The notes beneath the pieces are model-generated. The model saw only the letters and a list, made by a program, of their open reading frames with translations, was not told where the DNA came from and ran no database searches. A stretch of 64,000 bases of DNA, taken from the IMG/VR virus record IMGVR_UViG_3300022752_002834, positions 1 to 64,000 of that record. The stretch is one strand, 5' to 3'. Numbering within the stretch: position 1 is the stretch's first letter; every line of letters begins with the position of its first letter. Below are positions 19,701-29,795 of the stretch, piece after piece. The translations under genes were made by a program, and so were the position numbers. Source of the DNA: a virus.

Positions 19701-22700
19701 TATGGAGTTACCTCAACCAATATTATTATCGATAGTGGCAATAGCAATTTGGTAATTGGTCATTGTGACGCAAGTGGTATTGGAACAAATATATTTGTAC
19801 ATGAGATTGGATTATCTATACCACCAAGCATAAATGGTGAAGCAAATAGATCACTAAAGCGCACAACTTTTAAATCTTTCTTTGATAGTCATGGTCACAC
19901 ATTCTTACACAATACAGCCTTAAACACAAAGCTTAATTTACCAGAATTCGTAAATAAAGATACCTCGTCTTGGAAGCTTGGTGATTTTAAGATTTGCTCG
20001 TTTTCACCAGACTTTGATAGTTTCACCAAGAGAGTTGGTCAAGATTATATTATTCATAGACTAAAGCATGATGGTCTTGGTTATGGAAATACCACTAATT
20101 TTCCACTACCATCAAGCCTGTACGCATCTGGTTTAGCTTATCATACACAAATCGAAAACGATTTCTTAAGATTTAACCTTCAAAATATTCCAGATGTTAA
20201 TCCAGAATTCTATACTACTCAGCAAAGAATATGCAAAACACTACCAAGGGGATATGACTTTAAAGAAGGATCATTGGTTGTAGAAAGCATAATAGAACAT
20301 GAAACTTTCAATAATTTGGTTTGGTCTGACAGCAAGATTGGTCCAAAACTAATAGTTAGTTTGTATAGTAAAAATCAAGATCCAGTTAATAGACCAAGTA
20401 AAGTCAACTGGGGTCTTGTTAATAGATCGATTCATTATCTTAAGCCTTCTGGATGTTGGCAGAAACTTAGAAGCACATTTAATTATGATGATTTAGTAGA
20501 TACATCAGAACCTTGGGCAAATTTTGATCTAGATAATATTAGATCAGAGTTTGATCATAAATACTATTCTACAGATATCAATGATATGTTCTTGCAATAT
20601 GATTTGGCGTATCCATCTGGATCACCATTTGACTCATCCATCAAGATACATAGCGTCACAGTTAAGCTAGAAGACGCATTAACATACTTTGCCGACTCAA
20701 ACAATTCAGTAAATCTATTTGCTAGCGGAGAAAAAGTCTCTAGATCAGATGTTAATCTTTATACATATGGTTTAGATTATGAGTTTAATGGAGTAAACCT
20801 ATACGTAAGCGGTCAAGCTTGGCCCACAACTTCTTCAAATATCAATCTTGCTTTATTTGGAGTCAAAGGTATTGAATACAACGACCTATACTTATTCACA
20901 AAAAATAGTGGTATTATTATAGACTCTATTCCAATTTATGTGTCTGGTGGCAATCCAAGACAAGAAACTAGTATTAGTCTTGTAATGTCCGATAACACTC
21001 TTGATCAAACCAGATATTCTTCAGTTCAACTTTACGTAAAGAATAGAGGGATTGAAGAATCAAAGAACTCTCTGTTCTTAGTACAGCCAGAAACTTTCTC
21101 AACATTTAGTCCATTTAACTCTGGATTAATGAGTTTAGTTACATTTAATGAACAAGTAATTACATATAGTACAAGTGAAAACTTTAGCCTATATATTAAT
21201 ACTGATCCATTGTATTCAGCATTATCTGGCTCGCTAAGTTTATTTACAATCAATTATCCAGCCTTCAATCAACAATTTAATCAGCAAGCCTCTATTACTT
21301 GGAATGAAAATAATATTGGCAAAAGTATTTCTGCGTCCGACAACGATAAGGCATTTCTAAGTGCAGATGATGAGATTAGAGGCGTTGACCTACTCTGCTA
21401 TGGAGTGTGTGATACAGAAAACGCTTGCAAAGAAAAACCAATTTATCTACACGATGAATACTGGTATAACGAAAATAGCTGCATACAGGGCGGCATACTT
21501 AGAGTTAAAGATACATATACAAATCTAAATGTTAGTGGGTTTAATAGTCCTATAGGATATAGCGGTCATTTCTATGGTATAAGAAAGTATGATGGTTTAA
21601 TACCAAACGCTCCATACAATGTAACAGTTACAACAAAAACTGGCAACAATCAATCTATACCATTACCAAGAGAATTTGTAGAACTTGACTATGGCTCTAA
21701 CGAGTACGTAAATTACTCTGGTATCAAGTTAACTGCCGATAATGAACGGCAATCTGGAAATAAATATGGCAAATCAGTAGCAGCTAAATACGATCTAATG
21801 GCTATTGGAGCGCCATTCCAAACTGTTCCATATTCTGAATATGATTCTTCTGGTAATCTTTCCACGATAAATCTACAAGAAGCCGGATCGGTATTTATTT
21901 ATAGAAGAGAAGCAAGACCATCTGGTAGCACTTGGTCCAACGATAAACATAAATCGCCTTGGGCTTTAGAAACACAATTAACATTACCGTCTGGTCTTCT
22001 AAAAGATTATCCAACAAATATCTATAGATCAACAATAAATGGCATAGAATTGCCATATCCAATAACAGAAAGATTTTGGAATGTTGGTCAAGAAGGAAGA
22101 CAGTTTGGGCATTCATTAGATATCGCTGTTAATAACAGTCTAACTTCTTTCCAAGAATCTAAGAAAGAGGTTATTGTTGTTGGTGGCCCATCAGCAAAAT
22201 GGAATAGAGACTTTGAAGATTTAGCCACATCTGGAGTTTCAATAGGTCTGATTATATTTACTGATGAATTTACTCCAAGCCTACCAGATCCATCAAACCC
22301 AAGAAAAAATATATCATATACTAAGATATTAGAGACTATTCAAAACAAAGATCTAATATTCCAATATTTCTCTAATCCACCCGTTAGATTTGATGTAAAA
22401 TTATTAATTTGTGAACCAATCGCTGGTGACTCTACAATAACAACATTAGATTTTCCAGAACCAAAACCATCGTTCATTACAAAGAAAAGAATTCCACGCA
22501 ATGAAGGAATAGTTACAGAAGAGGATACATTAGCTGTTTTTAGTGGAATCAAATTAGCTTTTGAAGAAGCCTTCCCATACGACAACGCTAAAATCCATAA
22601 CAATATTCCTGTTATGCTGGGAGTTTACGTTGATAATTCAAGATCACTAGGACGATCCGCTGTAAATCCAGCATTAGATAGATTCCTTCAATATTATCAA

Positions 22701-25700
22701 AATTATAGTTTCGCCAGCGGTCTACAAGATTTCTATGGAATCGCATCTTCTGGCTCTGTTTATGAATACGTTCCAGAGTCTGTTGGATCAGAAGATTGGA
22801 TTTCAATGTCTAATCTAATACTAAATCAATTATTGGATACTGGACGTTTAGTTACAGATAATCAAGTAAGATTTATTACATCTGGGGTTGGTCCAGAGTC
22901 TTTCAATACCAACCTAACGCAGTTCAACCATCCTCCCGCTAGCGGTGGAAGCGTCTATGTTTTTGAAAAAGAAAGTGGGGTATGGAATCTCATTCAAGAG
23001 ATTAAATCTCCAGAAGTTTCTTATACCAGCTATGACAGATTCGGACACGCTGTAGCAATTAGTGAAGATACAAATATTATAGCCGTAGGATCTCCATATA
23101 TTAATGATGCTTGCAAAGTATACCAGTATCGTGAATCAGAAAAAGAAAGACTATTTAACTCACTATATTCTTGGATAACGCATAAGAATTCGCTTGCTGG
23201 TGGATTAGATCAAAGATACTCAAACCTTGTTGATGACTATGCATCGTGGCTAGAAACATACGGATTTAGTTATAGCAATCAAATCCTATACTCAAAACTT
23301 ACCGCAACCGAAAAGTTCGAAGCAAGAGACTATCTAGAAATCGAAGAGTACGAGAATATTTTCACATATCACTATAAAGATATTCCATATGTTGGTACTT
23401 GGGAATTTATTCCACAAACATTTGCTCCAACATCAAGACTTGGCTATAGTGTTGCGGTGAATGACGATGGTAGTACTATTGCAATAGGCGCTCCAACAGA
23501 TAGCTTTAATGCTTTTGATGATTTTAATGTATATTACAAGAATGATGGATATCTTGACCCACTAAATATAGACAATATAAATGGCTTTATTAGACCAAGC
23601 TGGAAATCAAATGTAAATGCTGGCGCTGTTAGACTGCTTGAATCAAGAGATTATTATCCGCACACCAAAGCGGTAGAGTTTGGTAAGTTTGGTAACTTGC
23701 AAGAAAATCTAAATGACCCACTAGATTCTGGTCATTTCAATTATTTATCGACTATATTTCGAGACAAAGACTTTGTTAAAACGCCATTTGATCAAGTATC
23801 AATTCCATCCGACGCTGGATTAGCTTTTGTTATCACGCCACAAATAGATGCTGTGAGCGATGAAGTAATGAACAACATTATTTCTTGGTTGGCACTTGGA
23901 GATAGGAATCTTGTTTTGGTAGGTAATGATCCTATTTGGGAGAGTAGTGGCGTATATCAAACATCCAATGCTATTATTAACAAAATTCTACAAAGACTTA
24001 ATTCTAGAATGAGATTGTATCCGGCTAAGAATCAATATCAGTCTTTGCCATCTGGTAATTCTTTAATCATTCCATCATATATTCCTAAAAATTCAACTGG
24101 ATCATATATTAATCCACTAGAATTAGATACAGGATATGGTGTCGCGGATATCAGAATACATTTACCCGGATATAGCAAATTTATGCCATGTGCTGAAAAT
24201 GGTATAAATGATCAGTGTGCATTACCATTGATTGATAAGGGTGACTTAAGAGCAGAGTGGAAAGCCTCTTGCGTCACAGAATCTTGTGGTTCTCGCACAC
24301 TAGAGTATGCTGTAAATTGGCCTTTTATATTCAAAACATTTACGCCACAATGCTGCGAAGTAGAGTTAGAAACTATAAATGCTGATAGATTTGATCTATC
24401 AAATTTAGAACCAGTACCATTATTAGCAGCTGGTGAAATAGGTACTAGATCTAGAATAATTCCAGCTGTTCCAGAAACTTATATAGATGTACCGATTCTT
24501 GAAGATAGAATAGCATCCACCGCTATTACCTCATACATCTTCGATGAAGATAATATTCAGCCAAGTGCATCTTTTATATATTCTGCTTCTATAAGTGGTT
24601 ATTCTTCATACACACAAAATATAGATGGTGTATCTGATCCATTCTATAGACCATCCGTAATTGAAGATAGGCAATCATTACTACAAGCAAGAGCATTCCC
24701 AATAACAGATACATTGTTTGGTAGACAGTTAGTTTCATCGGTTGGTAGATTTTGCGTTGAACAAACTTTTGGATCCTCAAAGATCATCGCTATAGCAAAT
24801 ATAACATCAGAATCAAAAGACTCATTATTATCTGGACTTGGAGATAATGCCATAAATCTTTATTCTAATCTTGTTGCTAAGAATTCTAGCGGTTCAGCTA
24901 TTATAGCACAGCTTGGTGGATGGACAGGAAGAACTAGCTTTATAGACGCATATACTGAATCTATACTAAATGATGTATTTAGAAATTGTGGAAACGATGT
25001 TAAGCTTAATGTACTTAACTTATCAGCATCTGATGATGTTTGCTGGATTGCTAATCCTATTGGACTCCCATCAGAAGAACAAGTTTTAGATATTAAGGCT
25101 TGGCTTAACACTGGTAATAAAAAGTTAGTTATAACTCATGATAGCACAATTCAACAAATTATCAAGGTAAATAACATACTAAGTCTTCTTGACTCAAATA
25201 TACAATCGCTATACTTACCAGTAAAAGAAGAATACGCTTCTGCAATAGGGTTGGGTTTTGTAAATCAAAATCATCCAGTTGGTCAAGGGTTTGGGCTTTA
25301 TCCGATATCCGAGTTCTTTATAAGAGATAATTTTGTGCCATTTGACACTGGCATAAATATTGTTGATATATGCTCAACTGCTTTACCAATATATGATACA
25401 AAAATAATTTCTGACGGATACTGGAAGATAGATTCTGGTATAGATCATATAGTATTTCCAGCAGTTGCTGGATCTGGCTATAGGATGTTTATAGATATTA
25501 TTTCAGAAAATCAATACGAAACACAGCCATTGACACTATATGTTAAAAATGGCGTTGAACGACCAAAAACACCATTCCCAGATCAATCGCTACTAAGAAC
25601 AGTGTCCATAAAAGAAACATTGTTATCTGATATAGGACCGATAAAAGATCTACAAACAAATATTCAAAATACTGTTAGAACACTCTCTTTTGATGTTCAA

Positions 25701-28037
25701 GTTAAAGAGAGCGCAAACACGCTAGAGCTATACATCAATAGTATAGTGCCTAGAATAAATCAAACAGATTATATTCCAAAAACCATTAGATTACTATCTG
25801 TTTCTGGCGTTGCTATGCCAGTTAAACAAGTCACTATACAAAATAATAGACCATACAAAGAATTAATAGGATACACTGGACAAAAGACAGCCGACGCTCA
25901 ACCAGAAATTACAATCATTGAACCGATAATATCACAGATATCATCTTTAAATGACAGATATTGCTATGATCAAGATTGTTTAGAGTTGGGCCTCGGTAAC
26001 AAGTATATAGCCGATGGGCCAGTTGTTGTAGCGCAAGAGGTAGAATCAATATCATCATTTAATGCTGGTGTGGCTAGATCAAGAATAACTGTTATCAGTG
26101 ATTCTAGTTTAGTTCAAGGAAGATTTATGTCTGATGAATTTGGTAGAATGTCGGCAAATACTGTGGCATTCTTATCAAGTTTATATCCAGAAACACAGTT
26201 CCCATCAGATATTAGTGGCAAACAATACATTAACTTTACAAAGATAGTTGGCCCAGAAAGAGGAAGTCCACAAAAATATCTATCGTTACGTTCTAATGTT
26301 GGATCAAGATATAGATTTAACAATAACGGATCTGCTGCTAGCATATCTTCTTTTGATAGCAAAGAATCAATGTATGATCCAAGATATGTTCTAAGAACAG
26401 AACTTCCTTGGACAGAAGACACACCAGAAATATTAAAAGAACAACTCCGAAATTTTGAAATACAAGAATTCGCATCCGATCTGCTTAATTATGGAGCGAC
26501 TACAAAATTTAGTGGTGTAATAAACTCTCAAACATACATGGATACAGGTATTGCTGGTGGAATTCCAGATATTATGAAAGACACTGGAAGTGACTATCTT
26601 GATTTTGATGTATTTACATCCGGCTTCCCCGGAGACTTGTTTGGGTTTGCGGTTTCACTTCATAAGAATAAGTTGGTTATTGGTGCTCCATTTACAGCGT
26701 TCTCAGACGAAGAAATTCATAACTGGCAATACTATCTGGATACTAATGGTCAATCTGGAATAGAATTGTCTTACAATGGTGGCGCTGGCGCGGTGTACGT
26801 TTACGAGAAAACATTCAATGGTAGTGGCATTAGAAATACAAAAACTCCTTGGGAGTTGATACAGAAGATTAGACCTTCCTCCATCAATATTGGTCAAGAT
26901 CTTTCTAATAGTGGAAATTCTCAATCCTACTTATCGCTTGGCCCAAATAGTTATACATCTAACTATTTAAATCAATTTAGCACTGTAACCGACCAGTTCG
27001 GGTACGACGTTAGTATAGATTCTGATATTATAGTTGTCGGCGCTCCCGGTCATGATTTTGATAAGTATTCATATGATACTTATAATTCTGGATCTTATAT
27101 ACGTAAAGCTTTCAATTCAGAATTTAATATTCCTTTAAGGACGTTATTAGAGCTTGGTAACTCTGGGGTTAGAAACACTATTGGTAGTGGTAATTCTGTA
27201 CTCAATAATGGAGCCATATTTACTTTTGAAAATAAGGTTATTGATTGGCCCTCTAGAACAACAAAGTGGGTTTTTGTTGAGAAAATTCTTCAGCAAGGAT
27301 CAAAAGCAAGAGAACGATATTCGATATCGGCTTCTGGAACAGAAAATGAAAATTTTGGTCGATCAGTTTATGTTCATAGATCAAATCGTTCAGACTCTGA
27401 TTATATAGTTGTTGGCGGGGCTGAGAAACATATTTATTCATCTAGCGGAAATGCTCCATTAGCAAATGCTGGCGCTGCTTATTCTAATGATATTATGTTA
27501 AGAGACTCTTATCCGGCCATAGCAAATCCAAATACATACATAGATGCTAAAGTGTTTGGAGAGCGTGACGCAAGTAACAATCCAACTGTGCTGATAGTTA
27601 CTACTAATTCTATTAGTAATCAATTGTATTATGCTTCTGGAATAGTATATTCCGACGAGAACGGGGCAATATTCCTAGAGGCTTCTGGTCAAGATCCAGC
27701 ATCGCGTGGTTTTATACAGCATAGGCCATTCGTAGTTTCAGTAGACGGTCTTTATAGATACGGCACATCAAACAGTGGAAATATACCATTATTTATAGAT
27801 TCTACTGCTATAAACAACGAAAATATGAATCTTTTCATTGGTTCTACAACTGGAAACGTGTATAATAACATAGGATTGTACAATAGCGCGATTGCGAACT
27901 TTGGATCTGGCATCGTAAATTTCTATACCGATTGTCCAGATCCTACGCAAATAATTGAATCTGGTTTACCATTGTTTACCGCTAGTGGGATAGGACTTAG
28001 CACTGATACATTAAATATGCGCGTCAGAGGAAAATAA
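16764..28037 (+). CDS. Giant tail protein: LamG-like, FG-GAP propeller, VWA-like
   Basis: A 3757-residue protein directly after the tape measure, so a tail-tip, baseplate or giant fibre protein. No signal peptide or membrane helix is visible. In order: an N-terminal beta region; a LamG/concanavalin-like stretch (about 860-1020: FSLYIRFTP, ELEFWFGFENERLTL); short strand repeats of the type NLYxxG (about 1313-1500); FG-GAP motifs near 1670 (IGAP), 1780 (VVGGP), 2090 (VGSP), 2225 (IGAP), 3290 (IGAP), 3410 (VGAP) and 3530 (VVGG), seven in all. A VWA-like segment with D1957-N-S-R-S (MIDAS DxSxS) lies between motifs 2 and 3. Between motifs 4 and 5 are about 1000 residues with several Rossmann-like segments (WLALGDRNLVLVGNDP, WLNTGNKKLVITHDS, SRITVISDSSLVQG). 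The NLF/LYxxG strand repeats return at the C-terminus. Adhesion to the host surface is likely but not shown. Confidence 0.75.
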   Translation: MSDCFICVNNHSLKVDGSSKIRANATLSNVLSGRLGGVAKINPNKIQQPALLKGKFSGSGKILGKPKLSHNLRALGAVEIVDIKAHLVVNGVARSRLSSSININDLYADKFGGNIDGLNDIDNFASVQKLYPIRDITTSLNNSYFVNKNLSSGNLYQSIDEGIFTGNYNQNLKQSNRISDDNLSFIQPSSVFTSGTFRYKCEVNKPYHHPKNSFLFIRASAPLSNYGSNIAPEYRIHNIKLEDPSGNLIIKYKEVFLRGDADYTNNYINYSTYISEPLINNANLHSWDENYPILGAASGYTLSMDFDVICLDDPFAEGFDKGYEELVCSVDFLNTSNNDYLSIDGSPMSAQSQGYILNPTNSLRISAIEIGNSGELCSSCSPSGTKYESKLGFYVEVNSIGQRLSRNILPSQVLVNTYDAGIYPEGYSLWRSSPDSFANTADNTSTSGSIVLLNKLQNTSISDYITLINSDPVSDSGRLTLKFSHTPPRYASTLTEGAFGFGNNNFDSAELQSIAETDSFFKIDSIELKVIAKKAIGSDDYVLDILGYSDDRLLNITPKIGAFLQNAESGVGLIPSVSGFRGVDDLALSAESISDKASYYENPITSVSAGDHYLLSSLPVISGTTFQEYTIPLNIYLDSNQLGNATDYSLSSYFENLYLDLYPIPTGASISTVQLIIYYKPSNGLMLHTLGTPSSKELGLKDIKLLPLGRESSDDILINSDVGDERLSYISGIPHGYGEQTTLKTNYSRRWRGVDGNVVNGPYYPAAFDFSFYNPEANNPFLDGYYDLTNISGDFIVSDDYAHSGYYNGSATVLKNIGWRFKNTQLFPHNTDYTTIDWTQSGDPLYGKICDAFDSALRVSGEFGNINFGNVPTNSGFSLYIRFTPDYNMSGVNYNLFNSGVIASKYDSGQELEFWFGFENERLTLKAKDINTNGSPLVSISDSKTYDQYQYPLSTLIYYTPGAMAILAYNEIDDNAGSAYGVTSTNIIIDSGNSNLVIGHCDASGIGTNIFVHEIGLSIPPSINGEANRSLKRTTFKSFFDSHGHTFLHNTALNTKLNLPEFVNKDTSSWKLGDFKICSFSPDFDSFTKRVGQDYIIHRLKHDGLGYGNTTNFPLPSSLYASGLAYHTQIENDFLRFNLQNIPDVNPEFYTTQQRICKTLPRGYDFKEGSLVVESIIEHETFNNLVWSDSKIGPKLIVSLYSKNQDPVNRPSKVNWGLVNRSIHYLKPSGCWQKLRSTFNYDDLVDTSEPWANFDLDNIRSEFDHKYYSTDINDMFLQYDLAYPSGSPFDSSIKIHSVTVKLEDALTYFADSNNSVNLFASGEKVSRSDVNLYTYGLDYEFNGVNLYVSGQAWPTTSSNINLALFGVKGIEYNDLYLFTKNSGIIIDSIPIYVSGGNPRQETSISLVMSDNTLDQTRYSSVQLYVKNRGIEESKNSLFLVQPETFSTFSPFNSGLMSLVTFNEQVITYSTSENFSLYINTDPLYSALSGSLSLFTINYPAFNQQFNQQASITWNENNIGKSISASDNDKAFLSADDEIRGVDLLCYGVCDTENACKEKPIYLHDEYWYNENSCIQGGILRVKDTYTNLNVSGFNSPIGYSGHFYGIRKYDGLIPNAPYNVTVTTKTGNNQSIPLPREFVELDYGSNEYVNYSGIKLTADNERQSGNKYGKSVAAKYDLMAIGAPFQTVPYSEYDSSGNLSTINLQEAGSVFIYRREARPSGSTWSNDKHKSPWALETQLTLPSGLLKDYPTNIYRSTINGIELPYPITERFWNVGQEGRQFGHSLDIAVNNSLTSFQESKKEVIVVGGPSAKWNRDFEDLATSGVSIGLIIFTDEFTPSLPDPSNPRKNISYTKILETIQNKDLIFQYFSNPPVRFDVKLLICEPIAGDSTITTLDFPEPKPSFITKKRIPRNEGIVTEEDTLAVFSGIKLAFEEAFPYDNAKIHNNIPVMLGVYVDNSRSLGRSAVNPALDRFLQYYQNYSFASGLQDFYGIASSGSVYEYVPESVGSEDWISMSNLILNQLLDTGRLVTDNQVRFITSGVGPESFNTNLTQFNHPPASGGSVYVFEKESGVWNLIQEIKSPEVSYTSYDRFGHAVAISEDTNIIAVGSPYINDACKVYQYRESEKERLFNSLYSWITHKNSLAGGLDQRYSNLVDDYASWLETYGFSYSNQILYSKLTATEKFEARDYLEIEEYENIFTYHYKDIPYVGTWEFIPQTFAPTSRLGYSVAVNDDGSTIAIGAPTDSFNAFDDFNVYYKNDGYLDPLNIDNINGFIRPSWKSNVNAGAVRLLESRDYYPHTKAVEFGKFGNLQENLNDPLDSGHFNYLSTIFRDKDFVKTPFDQVSIPSDAGLAFVITPQIDAVSDEVMNNIISWLALGDRNLVLVGNDPIWESSGVYQTSNAIINKILQRLNSRMRLYPAKNQYQSLPSGNSLIIPSYIPKNSTGSYINPLELDTGYGVADIRIHLPGYSKFMPCAENGINDQCALPLIDKGDLRAEWKASCVTESCGSRTLEYAVNWPFIFKTFTPQCCEVELETINADRFDLSNLEPVPLLAAGEIGTRSRIIPAVPETYIDVPILEDRIASTAITSYIFDEDNIQPSASFIYSASISGYSSYTQNIDGVSDPFYRPSVIEDRQSLLQARAFPITDTLFGRQLVSSVGRFCVEQTFGSSKIIAIANITSESKDSLLSGLGDNAINLYSNLVAKNSSGSAIIAQLGGWTGRTSFIDAYTESILNDVFRNCGNDVKLNVLNLSASDDVCWIANPIGLPSEEQVLDIKAWLNTGNKKLVITHDSTIQQIIKVNNILSLLDSNIQSLYLPVKEEYASAIGLGFVNQNHPVGQGFGLYPISEFFIRDNFVPFDTGINIVDICSTALPIYDTKIISDGYWKIDSGIDHIVFPAVAGSGYRMFIDIISENQYETQPLTLYVKNGVERPKTPFPDQSLLRTVSIKETLLSDIGPIKDLQTNIQNTVRTLSFDVQVKESANTLELYINSIVPRINQTDYIPKTIRLLSVSGVAMPVKQVTIQNNRPYKELIGYTGQKTADAQPEITIIEPIISQISSLNDRYCYDQDCLELGLGNKYIADGPVVVAQEVESISSFNAGVARSRITVISDSSLVQGRFMSDEFGRMSANTVAFLSSLYPETQFPSDISGKQYINFTKIVGPERGSPQKYLSLRSNVGSRYRFNNNGSAASISSFDSKESMYDPRYVLRTELPWTEDTPEILKEQLRNFEIQEFASDLLNYGATTKFSGVINSQTYMDTGIAGGIPDIMKDTGSDYLDFDVFTSGFPGDLFGFAVSLHKNKLVIGAPFTAFSDEEIHNWQYYLDTNGQSGIELSYNGGAGAVYVYEKTFNGSGIRNTKTPWELIQKIRPSSINIGQDLSNSGNSQSYLSLGPNSYTSNYLNQFSTVTDQFGYDVSIDSDIIVVGAPGHDFDKYSYDTYNSGSYIRKAFNSEFNIPLRTLLELGNSGVRNTIGSGNSVLNNGAIFTFENKVIDWPSRTTKWVFVEKILQQGSKARERYSISASGTENENFGRSVYVHRSNRSDSDYIVVGGAEKHIYSSSGNAPLANAGAAYSNDIMLRDSYPAIANPNTYIDAKVFGERDASNNPTVLIVTTNSISNQLYYASGIVYSDENGAIFLEASGQDPASRGFIQHRPFVVSVDGLYRYGTSNSGNIPLFIDSTAINNENMNLFIGSTTGNVYNNIGLYNSAIANFGSGIVNFYTDCPDPTQIIESGLPLFTASGIGLSTDTLNMRVRGK

Positions 28038-28038
28038 T

Positions 28039-29790
28039 ATGATTATTATTTATGATAAGAATCAAATCGCTAGATTTATTAGACCTTGCCCACTTATTAA
28101 TATTACTTGGAATGGTAATTTTAATGAAACTGGTCCAGCTGGCGGCAGTTATGAAATTACTTTAACCGGTTCATTATTAGACAATGTTGGAAGCCCAATA
28201 TTTTCTTATAATAGTAGAGCTAATCCAGATTACGGCGTAACTTGGGCAAATGCTTATGATCCCAGACCCGGACAACAATTTGTTGCAGATAGCGGTGAAC
28301 TTGGTGCTTTGTTATCTAAACAAGTTGCCATTAGAGAGTTATTTGATAATAAAGGCTTGAAGATTGAGGTTTGTTCTATTGAAGGTGATGAACCAGTAAT
28401 TACCTTTTTCCCGCAGATAACATCTATAAACTTTTCAGAAGGTATTTGGGTTAATAAGTGCGACTATACAATTAGTATGACAGCGCCTTTTCTACTAGAT
28501 AAACAAGAAAAAATTATTGGTTCAGATAGTTATGGTAATGAGGGCTATGGTCCCGGAAGTCCCGGATGGAACGACGGAATACCTAATACTAGATTAACTG
28601 TTCCAGAACTTATGGATAAAGTCGGTGGATTTATTCAAGATTTTCAAGAAAGTTGGTCTTTAGAATCTGAAGATGGAAACGGTAACACGTTTGATCCATA
28701 TACAACCGAAAGTATAACTAGAATATATAGGTTAACAAGAAATATTAGCGCCAAAGGTAAAGATATAACTCCATATACTTCTTTTGATGCATCAGTATCT
28801 AATACAAATAATAGAAATAATAGAGCATATGAACAAGCTAGAAGATATGTAATAAATTATATCCGTGCGAGTGGATCCGCTGCGAATCACTGCGACGATT
28901 ATCCATCCCTAAGATCTTTGCCACCATCTAATGTATTTGGTAGTGGCGCATTTAATCTTAGCTCTTTGATGTATAGTGGTTTTAATCACTCTAGAGTAGA
29001 AAATATAGACGTAACAGCTGGCACATATTCTCTTCAAGATACTTGGATACTTTCAAGTGGAAATGCTTATGAAAACTATTCACTATCTTTATCTAACAAT
29101 ATAACAGACTCACGAAATAAAGTTTCAATAGAAGGCACTATAAAAGGTTTAACAAGCATACCAGCCAGTGGAGTTATTTTTGGTGGAAATGCAAATGTCC
29201 CATTAAATACTCCGTATGAAAATGCTATAAACAAATATAGACAAATAACAAACGATGGAGCTTTTGGAATTAGCGCTTGGGTTTTTAAAAGGGCGCAGAA
29301 TGCTGCTGGAGCTTTTAGATTAAACCATATTCCATTGTCTGTTGCTGTTGGTACGAACGAGTTTACTGGAGAAATTACATACTCCATAGAATACGATGAC
29401 CGACCTTTAAATATTATTGATGGCGTTATATCAGAAAACATAAATATAACAGACACATATCCCGGTGACGTTTTTGCTGTTATTCCAGTTATAGGCAGAT
29501 CAACTGGACCAGTACTACAATATATCGGAGGAAGAACTGAATATCAAAGAGCTTTGTCTATAGATATAGTGATTCCACCACCAAGCGGAAACGCAAGAGA
29601 CGTTTTATTACAAAAACCATCACTAAGAAGCCCAACAAGAGAAGGTATTGTAGGAGTTATTAGAAATTGTAATCCGGGGAAAGAGCCGGGGATAAGAAAA
29701 TACTTTTGTTCACCACCTCAAGAAACTTGGGATCCAAAAGAAGGTAGATACTCTTTCAATGTTACTTGGACATACGAACTTAATTATTAA
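28039..29790 (+). CDS. Putative distal tail/baseplate protein
   Basis: A 583-residue protein starting one base after the giant gene's stop, with AGG in the preceding codons as a weak SD. The N-terminal 150 residues are beta-rich (PLINITWNGNFNETG, KCDYTISMTAPFLL), a pattern like beta-barrel domains of distal tail or hub proteins. The middle has a helical patch (YEQARRYVINYIRASGSA), and the end is beta-rich with FNVTWTYELNY. No named family is recognised. Its place after the tape measure and before a probable tail hub supports a tail-tip structural role. Confidence 0.45.
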   Translation: MIIIYDKNQIARFIRPCPLINITWNGNFNETGPAGGSYEITLTGSLLDNVGSPIFSYNSRANPDYGVTWANAYDPRPGQQFVADSGELGALLSKQVAIRELFDNKGLKIEVCSIEGDEPVITFFPQITSINFSEGIWVNKCDYTISMTAPFLLDKQEKIIGSDSYGNEGYGPGSPGWNDGIPNTRLTVPELMDKVGGFIQDFQESWSLESEDGNGNTFDPYTTESITRIYRLTRNISAKGKDITPYTSFDASVSNTNNRNNRAYEQARRYVINYIRASGSAANHCDDYPSLRSLPPSNVFGSGAFNLSSLMYSGFNHSRVENIDVTAGTYSLQDTWILSSGNAYENYSLSLSNNITDSRNKVSIEGTIKGLTSIPASGVIFGGNANVPLNTPYENAINKYRQITNDGAFGISAWVFKRAQNAAGAFRLNHIPLSVAVGTNEFTGEITYSIEYDDRPLNIIDGVISENINITDTYPGDVFAVIPVIGRSTGPVLQYIGGRTEYQRALSIDIVIPPPSGNARDVLLQKPSLRSPTREGIVGVIRNCNPGKEPGIRKYFCSPPQETWDPKEGRYSFNVTWTYELNY

Positions 29791-29795
29791 ACATC

